DNA from: Mycosynbacter sp964593465 | GTDB taxonomy: Bacteria > Patescibacteriota > Saccharimonadia > Saccharimonadales > Saccharimonadaceae | DNA: 13,503 bases | Direction of reading: 5' to 3' | Assembly: GCA_964593465.1 (NCBI GenBank) | Contig: CAZQJY010000013.1 | Location: 1-13,503, forward strand | Shown: positions 1 to 6,772 of the stretch, one piece after another | Position numbering within the stretch: the stretch's first letter is position 1 | Layout of the letters: every line of letters begins with the position of its first letter | The notes under the pieces: model-generated | Seen by the model: only the letters and a program-made list of their open reading frames with translations | Databases searched by the model: none | What the model was told of the DNA's origin: nothing | Made by a program: the position numbers and the translations under genes

Positions 1-62
1 TAACCGTTAGACGATGAGGCCAAGCGGTGAGTGAAATGGTTGGCAAAAATTAGCTTGCTCAT
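1..62 (-). CDS. possible N-terminus of a divergent upstream gene (partial)
   Basis: On the minus strand an ATG at 62-60 opens a frame with no stop to the window edge. It encodes about 20 residues beginning MSKLIFANHFTHRL. No clear Shine-Dalgarno site precedes it. Twenty open codons can occur by chance, so this is only a candidate. It would be transcribed divergently from the GH5 gene. The + strand here carries stops in all three frames within the first 30 bases, so an upstream + strand gene could at most end at the very edge. No family is recognised. Confidence 0.2.
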   Translation of the reverse strand, partial: MSKLIFANHFTHRLASSSNG

Positions 63-95
63 TTTTGTAAACACTTCCGAAGCGCGATGGACTTC

Positions 96-119
96 ATATG
101 GTTGCGAAGCAATCCATAT
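96..119. other. intergenic hairpin upstream of the GH5 gene
   Basis: The arms ATATGGTTGC (96-105) and GCAATCCATAT (109-119) pair over 10 bp with one bulged T (113) and a GAA loop. No T-run follows, so it is not a classic terminator. It could be an operator or a 5' element of a divergent transcript. The rest of 63-218 is AT-rich and holds no gene I can support. Confidence 0.35.
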
Positions 120-203
120 AAGGCCAGACATGAAACTGTAATTCGTACAATCTCAACTAAAACATTTTAACAGATAACCCACCCCAAGTAAAGGCTTCGC
201 TCG

Positions 204-212
204 TGCTAAGAT
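204..212 (+). promoter_or_regulatory. extended -10 promoter of the GH5 gene, predicted leaderless
   Basis: TGC-TAAGAT matches the extended -10 consensus TGn-TATAAT in the TGn and in 4 of 6 hexamer bases. Six bases (213-218) separate it from the ATG at 219, so the usual start point falls on the A of the start codon. No Shine-Dalgarno sequence lies in this gap and no -35 box is seen 17 bp upstream. Confidence 0.6.
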
Positions 213-218
213 GTACCT

Positions 219-1244
219 ATGAAGCAGATGGCACTACGTGGCGTAAATCTTGGCGGTTGGCTCATCCTCGAGAAGTGGATGACGCCGAGTGTGTTTACGG
301 GCACGGATGCTGACGATGAATACACATTATCGCAAGTGTCGGACGGGCAAGCACGAATACAAAAGCATCGCCAGCAATTTATTACTGAGGAAGATTTTGT
401 ATGGCTTACAAATCACAATGTTGAGTTGGTGCGGATACCATTCGGGTATTGGCTGTTTGACGAAGAGGCTCCATATGTGGGTGGCGCGGAGCGGTTGGAT
501 TGGGCTATGGAGATGGCCGAGAAGTACGATATCAAGGTACTGCTCGACTTGCATGCGCTACCTGGTTCACAAAACGGTAATGATCACAGTGGGCGCATTG
601 GAGAGATGGAGTGGTTTCGGGATGTAGGCCACAGGAAGCGCTCGCTCAAAGTGTGTATTGAGGTGGCTAGACGCTACAAAGATTCGCCTGCACTATGGGG
701 ATTTGAGGTTATCAATGAGCCGGAGTTTGGCTGGCGTATGCAGTATGCACTCCGCAGCTACTACACCAAGGCATATCGGGGGTTGCTACAGATATTGCCA
801 GATCACATTTATGTAGTGTTCTCGGATGCGTTTCGACCATGGCTTCTTGCAGGCGCATTATGGGATAATCGCAAACAGCGGGTGGCGATGGATATACATT
901 GGTATTCGTCGGGATTGAATTGGCGGCGATTTAGTACAGTAGAGAAATATTATAAAATGGTGCATCGCCGCAAATGGTGGCTCCGACTATTCGGTTGGCC
1001 ACATCCTGTGATTGTGGGCGAGTGGAGTGCTATGCTTGACAGGAGTGCGTCTGGCAAAATGGGTGATTTGACGCTGCATCAAGCCGAAGCAGTGCATTTG
1101 CGGGAGCAGCTAGCTGTGTACAACCGAGCGCTAGCGCATATCTATTGGTCGTACAAAACCGAACATGACGGTGCATGGAACTATCGCTACCTTGTCGAAA
1201 AGGGAGTGATACACATGACAGATAGTGCTACACTAGAGGTATGA
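219..1244 (+). CDS. GH5-family glucanase, exo-beta-1,3-glucanase-like
   Basis: This 341-residue glycoside hydrolase of family 5 resembles yeast-type exo-1,3-beta-glucanases and would cleave beta-glucan or laminarin-type oligosaccharides by a retaining mechanism. The visible landmarks are RGVNLGGWLILEKW near residue 7, RIPFGYW near 72, LDLHALPGSQNG (109-120), the acid/base Glu167 in INEP, DIHWYSS (225-231), the nucleophile Glu268 in VGEWS, and YWSYKTE near 309-315. It is shorter than secreted fungal enzymes (over 400 aa) and has no signal peptide or membrane segment, so it is predicted cytoplasmic and may act on imported oligosaccharides. The ATG at 219 is chosen because it gives the full GVNLGGW start and sits exactly at the predicted transcription start. 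The stop overlaps the pyk start (ATGA). Family assignment is firm; the exact substrate is inferred. Confidence 0.88.
   Translation: MKQMALRGVNLGGWLILEKWMTPSVFTGTDADDEYTLSQVSDGQARIQKHRQQFITEEDFVWLTNHNVELVRIPFGYWLFDEEAPYVGGAERLDWAMEMAEKYDIKVLLDLHALPGSQNGNDHSGRIGEMEWFRDVGHRKRSLKVCIEVARRYKDSPALWGFEVINEPEFGWRMQYALRSYYTKAYRGLLQILPDHIYVVFSDAFRPWLLAGALWDNRKQRVAMDIHWYSSGLNWRRFSTVEKYYKMVHRRKWWLRLFGWPHPVIVGEWSAMLDRSASGKMGDLTLHQAEAVHLREQLAVYNRALAHIYWSYKTEHDGAWNYRYLVEKGVIHMTDSATLEV
1226..1234 (+). promoter_or_regulatory. extended -10 promoter of pyk inside the GH5 3' end, predicted leaderless
   Basis: TGC-TACACT (TGn, then a hexamer matching TATAAT at 4 of 6) lies inside the last codons of the GH5 gene. 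Six bases separate it from the pyk ATG at 1241, the same spacing as upstream of GH5. The purine-rich AGAGGT at 1235-1240 abuts the ATG and is too close to serve as a normal Shine-Dalgarno site, which favours a leaderless mRNA or coupling to GH5 translation. Confidence 0.55.
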
Positions 1245-2656
1245 TATTCAAACGTACAAAAATCTTGGCTACGCTCGGGCCAGCAACGAGCACCCCAGAA
1301 AAAATAGAAGAGATGATGAGCGCGGGCGTCAATGGTTTTCGACTCAATTTTAGTCACGGCTCGTACGAAGAGCGCGATGAGCAGATTCCATGGATTCGTG
1401 CAGCGAGTGCGCGTAAGAATAAGCCAGTGGCGATCTTGCAAGATTTGCAGGGCCCGAAGATTCGACTTGGCAACTTAAACCATGATGTTAATGTACAGGT
1501 TGGTGACGAGATTATTCTAGATTTTGCAGCTGAACATCACGACAATATATTGCCCGTACAGTATAATTTGGCCGAGAAGGTTAAGCCTGGCGAACCGATT
1601 TATATTTTTGACGGCAAAGTGCGCACAACAGTGCTTGAAATAGTGAGCGAAACCGCTATCAAGCTACGCGTTGAAAACAGCGGCGTGCTGATGAGCCGCA
1701 AAGGCATCAACTTACCAGACACAGACTTTGGCGGTGATATCCTGACCCCCAAAGACATTGCTGACATCGAATACGGGGCAAAGGCAGACATCGATTACGT
1801 CGCACTGAGCTTTGTGCAGTCGGCCGAGGACATCAATAATCTTCGCCAGATGCTAGTGGAGCTGGGCAGTACTGCTCAAATTGTGGCAAAAATCGAGACC
1901 AAGGCGGCAATCGAGCCTGATACACTGCGCGAAATTGTCATGGCTAGTGATGGTGTGATGGTAGCGCGTGGTGATTTAGCGGTAGAAGCTGGTGCCGAAG
2001 TCGTACCTGTAGTGCAGCGTCAGATTATTGAGCTGTGCCGACGTCACGGCAAGTTGAGTATCGTAGCTACACAAATGATGGCTAGTATGGTGGACTCACC
2101 AGAGCCAACTCGCGCCGAGGTGAGTGATGTGGCGACGGCAGTGCTACTTGGGTTTGATACTGTAATGCTGAGCGATGAAACAGCCAATGGCTCGTATCCA
2201 ATTGAGACGGTCAAGGCTATGAAAAAAACAATTATCTATACTCAAGAAAACATGCCGGTGGTGTCGTTTGACAAAGTGCTAGTAGACTCTATCACTAAGC
2301 AAAATGCTATCAGTGCGGCGGCAGTGGGTGTAGCTGAACAACTGTCGGCAGATGCAATTGTGGCAGAAACGAGCTCTGGTGCAACGGCAGTGTCGATTGC
2401 GGCGTTTCGACCCAACCTCCCTATTATCAGTGTGACAGACGACAGGCGTACTGCACAACAGTTGGCGCTCAGCTATGCCAACAAAAGCTTCGTGCAACCA
2501 GTTGATGCAAAGGCTGGTATCAAGGAGGCAGAAGAGTTGCATCAGAGTGGCTATTTTGGCACAGATGATCTTGTAACAGTCGTAATCGTAAGTGGTCGTG
2601 AGCCTGGTGTGACTGGCGGTACAGATACGATTCGTGTGCGTGTACTGGGTGCTTAA
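1241..2656 (+). CDS. pyk: pyruvate kinase
   Basis: Pyruvate kinase converts phosphoenolpyruvate and ADP to pyruvate and ATP, the last step of glycolysis. At 471 residues it has normal bacterial length. The A-domain motifs are present: TKILATLGP near residue 6, RLNFSHG with Arg34, the catalytic Lys217 in VAKIE with metal ligands Glu219 and Asp245 (ARGDLAVE), and ATQMM with Thr277 followed by PTRAEVSDVA. The B domain lies between about 74 and 170, and the C-terminal domain from about 350 ends in RVRVLGA. One departure is MLSDETANG where most enzymes have MLSGETAxG. The start overlaps the GH5 stop by 4 nt. It heads a pyk-pgk-tpiA run, though pgk has its own promoter-like element. Cytoplasmic. 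Identification is secure. Confidence 0.97.
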   Translation: MIFKRTKILATLGPATSTPEKIEEMMSAGVNGFRLNFSHGSYEERDEQIPWIRAASARKNKPVAILQDLQGPKIRLGNLNHDVNVQVGDEIILDFAAEHHDNILPVQYNLAEKVKPGEPIYIFDGKVRTTVLEIVSETAIKLRVENSGVLMSRKGINLPDTDFGGDILTPKDIADIEYGAKADIDYVALSFVQSAEDINNLRQMLVELGSTAQIVAKIETKAAIEPDTLREIVMASDGVMVARGDLAVEAGAEVVPVVQRQIIELCRRHGKLSIVATQMMASMVDSPEPTRAEVSDVATAVLLGFDTVMLSDETANGSYPIETVKAMKKTIIYTQENMPVVSFDKVLVDSITKQNAISAAAVGVAEQLSADAIVAETSSGATAVSIAAFRPNLPIISVTDDRRTAQQLALSYANKSFVQPVDAKAGIKEAEELHQSGYFGTDDLVTVVIVSGREPGVTGGTDTIRVRVLGA

Positions 2657-2667
2657 GCACACTGGTG

Positions 2668-2676
2668 TGGTACAAT
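2668..2676 (+). promoter_or_regulatory. extended -10 promoter of pgk
   Basis: TGG-TACAAT is a 5-of-6 match to TATAAT with an extended TGn, just after the pyk stop. It predicts a start near 2683 and a leader of about 30 nt, AT-rich and ending in AGGG (2704-2707), five bases before the ATG at 2713. A TTGACG at 2681-2686 looks like a -35 box but has no -10 at a suitable distance. Confidence 0.5.
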
Positions 2677-2712
2677 ACTTTTGACGTATAAATTATAAAT
2701 TCTAGGGTGGGC

Positions 2713-3939
2713 ATGAGTTTTTCAAAACTAACAATTCGAGATGTACCATTGCACGACAAAGTTGTGCTGGTACGTGCCGACTATAACGTACCACTAGCAA
2801 ACGGTGAGATAAGTGATGATTTGCGGATTCGTGCGAGTGTTCCTACTTTGCAATACTTGCAATCTCAAGGATGTAAGATTGTTGTTATGAGTCATCTAGG
2901 GCGGCCAGATGGAATGACAAATCCTGAGTATAGTCTTACGCCTGTAGCCGAACGGTTGAGTGAGTTGCTTGATCAAAAAGTAACCTTTGTCGACGCATGC
3001 TATGGTGACAAAGTAAAACAAGCAGTCAAAGTAGCACGTCCTGGTGACGTTATTTTACTCGAAAACTTACGTTTTCACCCCCAAGAAGAAGCCAACGACA
3101 GCATGTTTGCTGGCAAAATTGCCAAAAGCTCTGGTGCACGCTATTTTGTGCAAGACGGATTTGGTGTGGTGCATCGTGCACATGCTAGTACCGAAGCAAT
3201 CACACATTTTCTGCCAAGCATAGCCGGGCTGCTGCTCGCACGCGAAGTCGAGACAATCTCGAATGCGATGCGTACACCCAAGCACCCATTAGTTGCTATT
3301 TTGGGCGGTGCTAAAGTAAGTGACAAAATCCAAGTAATCGAAGAATTTATAGGAGTAGCAGATACTATTTTGATTGGCGGCGCGATGGCCAATACGTTTT
3401 TAGCGTACAAAGGCTATGATATGGGTGCGAGCAAGTACGAGTCTGGGCAAGAAAAAGTGCTCGATGCTATCTATGATGCCGCACGTAAAAAAGTCGGCGC
3501 GGAACAAGTCGATAACTTTTTGGTGTTACCGAGCGATGTGGCTACGGCCAAAAAAGTTGACGCCAGCGCACTACGTCACAATAAACCAGTTGGTGGCCTG
3601 GTATCGGACGACCTAGCACTCGATATTGGCGATGAATCGATTGAACACTATAGCGCAGCGGTTAATAAGGCCGCAACAGTCATTTGGAATGGTCCTGTTG
3701 GGATCGATGAACTGCCGAACTTTGCGCATGGATCGGCTCGTTTGGCACTTGCTATGGCCTCGCATCCAGGTATCTGCTCGATTGTGGGCGGCGGCGACAC
3801 GGCGGACTTTGTGCTCAAATGGGATGGTCACGATGGTGCGAGCTTTACACATATTTCCACTGGTGGTGGTGCGAGTCTCGACCTGATGGCAGGCGAAAAA
3901 CTACCAGGTGTTGAGGCGTTGCTCGATGCCAAAAAATAA
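2713..3939 (+). CDS. pgk: phosphoglycerate kinase
   Basis: This enzyme transfers phosphate from 1,3-bisphosphoglycerate to ADP, giving 3-phosphoglycerate and ATP, in the cytoplasm. With the ATG at 2713 the product is 408 residues, slightly above the usual 390-400. The substrate loop RADYNVPL (Asp23, Asn25), Arg38, SHLGRP (60-65), LENLRF (116-121) and HRAH (154-157) are intact. The nucleotide site has GGAKVSDK (198-205), WNGPVG (325-330) and GGGDT (359-363). Departures from consensus are FVQDGFG for the usual VNDAFG, and GPVGIDE for GPMGVFE. An in-frame GTG at 2707 would add two residues, but the AGGG at 2704-2707 serves the ATG better. It sits between pyk and tpiA, as expected for a glycolytic cluster; gapdh is not in this window. 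Confidence 0.97.
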   Translation: MSFSKLTIRDVPLHDKVVLVRADYNVPLANGEISDDLRIRASVPTLQYLQSQGCKIVVMSHLGRPDGMTNPEYSLTPVAERLSELLDQKVTFVDACYGDKVKQAVKVARPGDVILLENLRFHPQEEANDSMFAGKIAKSSGARYFVQDGFGVVHRAHASTEAITHFLPSIAGLLLAREVETISNAMRTPKHPLVAILGGAKVSDKIQVIEEFIGVADTILIGGAMANTFLAYKGYDMGASKYESGQEKVLDAIYDAARKKVGAEQVDNFLVLPSDVATAKKVDASALRHNKPVGGLVSDDLALDIGDESIEHYSAAVNKAATVIWNGPVGIDELPNFAHGSARLALAMASHPGICSIVGGGDTADFVLKWDGHDGASFTHISTGGGASLDLMAGEKLPGVEALLDAKK

Positions 3940-3941
3940 GG

Positions 3942-3947
3942 TACACT
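3942..3947 (+). promoter_or_regulatory. possible -10 element upstream of tpiA
   Basis: TACACT, the same hexamer as at pyk, lies just after the pgk stop, preceded by AGG instead of TGn. It would start transcription near 3954 and leave a 34-nt leader without any Shine-Dalgarno motif. A second weak candidate, TAAGAA at 3976-3981, would be leaderless for the ATG at 3988. Read-through from pgk is also possible. Confidence 0.3.
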
Positions 3948-3987
3948 AGAGACACATACTAAGCATAAGCACTAATAAGAATACTAC

Positions 3988-4761
3988 ATGGCAGCACAAA
4001 AAAAGCTCATTATCGGCAATTGGAAAATGAACCTCAATGTACACGAGGCGAGCGTGTATTTGCACAAACTTGAAGCTGCATTACAGGGATATCGTGATGT
4101 TGAAGCAGTTGTCACGCCAACGATGCTTGCGTTGCAGCCACTGAGTCTGCAAGTCAATCGTCGTAAGGTGAATTTGGCTACGCAAAACTTCTATTGGCGT
4201 GATTTTGGTGCTTACACTGGTGAAGTATCGGCTACACAGCTGCGCGGACTTGTGAAGTACGCGTTAGTAGGCCACTCCGAGCGTCGTCATATATTTGGCG
4301 AGACGACCAAAGACACACGTGAAAAGGTTCGTGCTGCACTGCGTAACCATATCTCTCCAGTGTTGTGCGTGGGCGAGACGCGTAGTGAACGTGTACATGG
4401 TGAGACGAACGATATCATCCGTGATCAGCTCGTGGGTGGGCTTGCTAATGTTACCAGCGAAGAGCTTGATGACGTAGTGATTGCCTATGAGCCTGTCTGG
4501 GCTATTGGAACAGGCGACAATGCGTCACCACATGATGTCTCTGAAGCTATATTGGCAGTACGCAGTCAGATTCGCCATATGTTTGGCAAGGAAAAAGCTG
4601 CGAGCGTGCGAGTGCTCTACGGTGGTAGTGTTACTTCGAGTAGTGCCAGTGACTATCTGTGTATCCAAGGTGTTGATGGACTTTTGGTAGGCGGTGCAAG
4701 TCTCAAGCTCCACGAGTTTACAGACATTATTAAAAAAGCGCACGATATAGGTGCGCAGTAA
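3988..4761 (+). CDS. tpiA: triosephosphate isomerase
   Basis: A TIM-barrel enzyme that interconverts dihydroxyacetone phosphate and glyceraldehyde 3-phosphate in the cytoplasm. Its 257 residues match the usual 250. The catalytic set is complete: Asn11 and Lys13 in GNWKMN, His96 in VGHSERR, and Glu168 in AYEPVWAIGTG. The phosphate-binding YGGSV and DGLLVGGASLK segments are present near the C-terminus. ATQNFYWRDFGAYTGEVS corresponds to the family's AQNxxxxxxGAFTGE block. It lies 48 nt after pgk and 18 nt before the next gene. No Shine-Dalgarno site precedes the ATG, so initiation is leaderless or SD-independent. Identification is secure. Confidence 0.97.
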   Translation: MAAQKKLIIGNWKMNLNVHEASVYLHKLEAALQGYRDVEAVVTPTMLALQPLSLQVNRRKVNLATQNFYWRDFGAYTGEVSATQLRGLVKYALVGHSERRHIFGETTKDTREKVRAALRNHISPVLCVGETRSERVHGETNDIIRDQLVGGLANVTSEELDDVVIAYEPVWAIGTGDNASPHDVSEAILAVRSQIRHMFGKEKAASVRVLYGGSVTSSSASDYLCIQGVDGLLVGGASLKLHEFTDIIKKAHDIGAQ

Positions 4762-4763
4762 AA

Positions 4764-4773
4764 TGCTAAGGGT
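4764..4773 (+). promoter_or_regulatory. weak extended -10-like / Shine-Dalgarno-like element before the tail-anchored protein gene
   Basis: TGC-TAAGGGT sits 6 bases before the ATG at 4780, the position occupied by promoters at GH5 and pyk. The hexamer match is poor, because TAAGGG lacks the final T. The same bases contain AAGG, which lies 8 bases before the ATG and could be a Shine-Dalgarno site. The two readings cannot be separated from sequence alone. Confidence 0.3.
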
Positions 4774-4779
4774 GAATGT

Positions 4780-5928
4780 ATGAGTGATATTGATTTTGAC
4801 GAACTCGACAAAGCAGTAACTTCAGCACTTGGCACTAACGTGGAGACGGGTGTCGACACAGCAGCTGTCTCGACTCCTGCTTCAGTTGGCACCCCTACTG
4901 CACCAGTGGCAGCATCTGGTCAGGGTATTTCTGCGCATGCAGCGCACGCACGTATTATGCCATCGACACGTTCATCCGCTGCTACAACATTGTCTCGAGC
5001 TGCCGGTACAAGTAATTTAGCGGCACCAACATCTCAGCCTGCTGTGGCTTCTCGTAGGGTGATCCCGCATCGCCAAGGCAAGTTTCTAGATGTAGTGCAC
5101 CCAAATCACGCGGTTAAGCCTGCGGCGCCAGCAGTGCAGCCAGCCACTCAATCAACCCCTGTAACAGGTGCTTCTACGGGGCCCGAAGAAGCACAGGTAG
5201 TAGATTTTGCTCAGCTGCAGGATGCAGCAGCAGGGCTTAACACTACGCCTGTACCTACTCTAGAAGCACCAGCCGTTGAAGCTTCGAGCGCGCAAGCCTC
5301 CCTAGTGGAGACTTCCGAATTAGCTGCACCTGCTGCACCGAGTGTTGAACCTGGTCAGCCTCAGTCGGTTGACGAGGTTGCAGCGGCACTTTCGCAACCT
5401 ATCGCTACAGATGAGCCAAACGCGTCACCTTTTTTGCCAGATGCAAAAGTAGAAAAACGCCCACTTGGTAGTGGCGAAGTTGCGGCGCCTATGAGCCTGC
5501 CTACTGCAGAACCGGCTGCTACTCCACCTACAGGTGCTCCGTCAGAAGTAGTAGATGGTGCTACAGAGGAAGTGCCAGAAGAGTTAAGTGATGCCGTACA
5601 AGCAGTAGAGTCGAGTGAAGTGCAGACTGCTGCTCCAGTAGAGACTGTTGTTGATGATACTAAGAAAGACACACAGGATACGCTTCAATCTGGTAGTGCG
5701 CCAGCATCCATTCCGAAGCAGTACAAAGATTCAATCAAAATTGCCTCCGAAGATGATGAATCAAGTGCAATTTTTGACCCGCAAACGTATCAGCAACCTA
5801 TAGAAGAACCTACTAAGAAGCCTTCACATCTTATGAGGTGGATTCTTGTGACTACGCTACTACTTATGATTGTGGCAGCTGCGGGAGTTGCGGCCTATTT
5901 GGGCGGCGTGATTCCAGTTGCCTTGTAA
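4780..5928 (+). CDS. tail-anchored Ala/Pro-rich membrane protein of unknown function
   Basis: I do not recognise a catalogued family. The 382-residue product is mostly low-complexity and probably disordered, rich in Ala, Pro, Ser, Thr, Val and Glu. Four short blocks of ordinary composition interrupt it: IDFDELDKAV (4-13), an Arg/His-rich block around RRVIPHRQGKFLDVVHP (92-108), PFLPDAKVEKRPLG (217-230), and QYKDSIKIASEDDE with IFDPQTYQQP (314-340). One membrane helix lies near residues 353-378, preceded by KKPSHLMR, leaving about five residues outside; this predicts a tail-anchored protein with a large cytoplasmic N-terminal part. There is no signal peptide. The frame is supported by its length, its ATG 18 nt after tpiA and the sensible C-terminal helix. 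A cell-envelope scaffold or tether is a possible role, but this is speculation. Confidence 0.85.
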   Translation: MSDIDFDELDKAVTSALGTNVETGVDTAAVSTPASVGTPTAPVAASGQGISAHAAHARIMPSTRSSAATTLSRAAGTSNLAAPTSQPAVASRRVIPHRQGKFLDVVHPNHAVKPAAPAVQPATQSTPVTGASTGPEEAQVVDFAQLQDAAAGLNTTPVPTLEAPAVEASSAQASLVETSELAAPAAPSVEPGQPQSVDEVAAALSQPIATDEPNASPFLPDAKVEKRPLGSGEVAAPMSLPTAEPAATPPTGAPSEVVDGATEEVPEELSDAVQAVESSEVQTAAPVETVVDDTKKDTQDTLQSGSAPASIPKQYKDSIKIASEDDESSAIFDPQTYQQPIEEPTKKPSHLMRWILVTTLLLMIVAAAGVAAYLGGVIPVAL

Positions 5929-5982
5929 CTCTCATCTTAGGATGCATACATAATCTGCGAGGCAATGGATCTTCTGTACTGA

Positions 5983-5991
5983 TGGTATAAT
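5983..5991 (+). promoter_or_regulatory. consensus extended -10 promoter of the ABC/two-component operon
   Basis: TGG-TATAAT is a perfect extended -10 element. The predicted start lies near 5998, giving a leader of about 25 nt that contains the Shine-Dalgarno AGGAG at 6011-6015. No -35 hexamer is visible at 17 bp. It is the only strong promoter-like site before the four genes from 6023 to 9702. Confidence 0.7.
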
Positions 5992-6022
5992 TATATATAG
6001 ACATAAGTTGAGGAGAGTGACA

Positions 6023-6769
6023 TTGGCTAAACATACGCCCGTGATAGAAGTGCAAGATTTTACGATGACTTTTGGTGATAAAATAGTCATTGATAATTTA
6101 TCTTTTGAGGTAAAGAAGGGTGAAACCTTTGGTTTTCTGGGAAGCAACGGCAGTGGCAAGACAACAACCATGCGCACGCTACTTGGTATATACCGACCTA
6201 CGGCTGGTACATTACTTATCAATGGCAAAAAATTTGAGCCAGAAGATGGCAAGCGCCTAGGATATCTACCAGAAGAGCGCGGGCTTTATAAAAAAGAATC
6301 AGTTATAGACGTTATGACATATTTTGGGCAGCTCAAAGGGTTGAGTAAGCAGGAGGCTCGCGATTGGTCACTTGCGTATCTAGAGCGCGTGAAGCTTGCA
6401 GACAAGGCCAAGATGAAAGTTGATAAATTGTCTGGTGGGCAGCAGCAAAAAGTTCAATTAGGTGTGACAATCATGAACGATCCTGATGTACTAATATTGG
6501 ATGAGCCAACCAAAGGATTTGACCCGGTCAACCGTCGCCTGCTCATGGATATCGTTGAAGCACAGCGAGCTAAAGGTGCAACTATTGTCTTAATCACGCA
6601 TGATATGTCAGAGGTGGAGCGACTGTGCGACAGACTAATTCTGCTCAAGGACGGTAATAAAGCCGCATATGGTACGGTAGCAGAAGTGCTTACTAAGTTC
6701 AAAAAGAAAACCATGGACGATGTATTTTTGCAGGTATACGGCGAAGGTGCCGGAGAGGGAGAGGAGTAG
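6023..6769 (+). CDS. ABC transporter ATP-binding protein (NatA/YhaQ-like)
   Basis: This is the cytoplasmic ATPase of an ABC-2 type exporter and would power the permease encoded next. Its 248 residues hold Walker A GSNGSGKTT (40-48), GYLPEERGLY (80-89) in the Q-loop region, the signature LSGGQQQK (136-143), Walker B VLILDEP with catalytic Glu161, and the switch His193 in ITHD. The PEERGLY segment is typical of the NatA/YhaQ group linked to sodium efflux, but substrate is not provable here. The start is taken as TTG at 6023, seven bases after AGGAG (6011-6015); a TTG at 6008 would lie upstream of the Shine-Dalgarno itself, and a GTG at 6017 is too close to it. The stop is three bases before the permease ATG, so the two are co-translated. 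Confidence 0.92.
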   Translation: MAKHTPVIEVQDFTMTFGDKIVIDNLSFEVKKGETFGFLGSNGSGKTTTMRTLLGIYRPTAGTLLINGKKFEPEDGKRLGYLPEERGLYKKESVIDVMTYFGQLKGLSKQEARDWSLAYLERVKLADKAKMKVDKLSGGQQQKVQLGVTIMNDPDVLILDEPTKGFDPVNRRLLMDIVEAQRAKGATIVLITHDMSEVERLCDRLILLKDGNKAAYGTVAEVLTKFKKKTMDDVFLQVYGEGAGEGEE

Positions 6770-6772
6770 GCT

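Noticed and set aside
104..199. inverted pair GCGAAGC (104-110) and GCTTCGC (193-199)
   Set aside because: Seven bases at this distance are expected by chance and one arm is already used in a tighter local hairpin.
2649..2660. palindrome GTGCTTAAGCAC at the pyk stop as a terminator
   Set aside because: It is perfect but has no room for a loop and no T-run follows; it is likely chance around the TAA stop.
2707..2712. GTG at 2707 as the pgk start
   Set aside because: It overlaps the AGGG ribosome-binding sequence; the ATG at 2713 is five bases after it.
6008..6022. TTG at 6008 as the start of the ABC ATPase
   Set aside because: It lies upstream of the Shine-Dalgarno AGGAG (6011-6015); the TTG at 6023 has an ideal 7-base spacing from it and gives a normal N-terminus.
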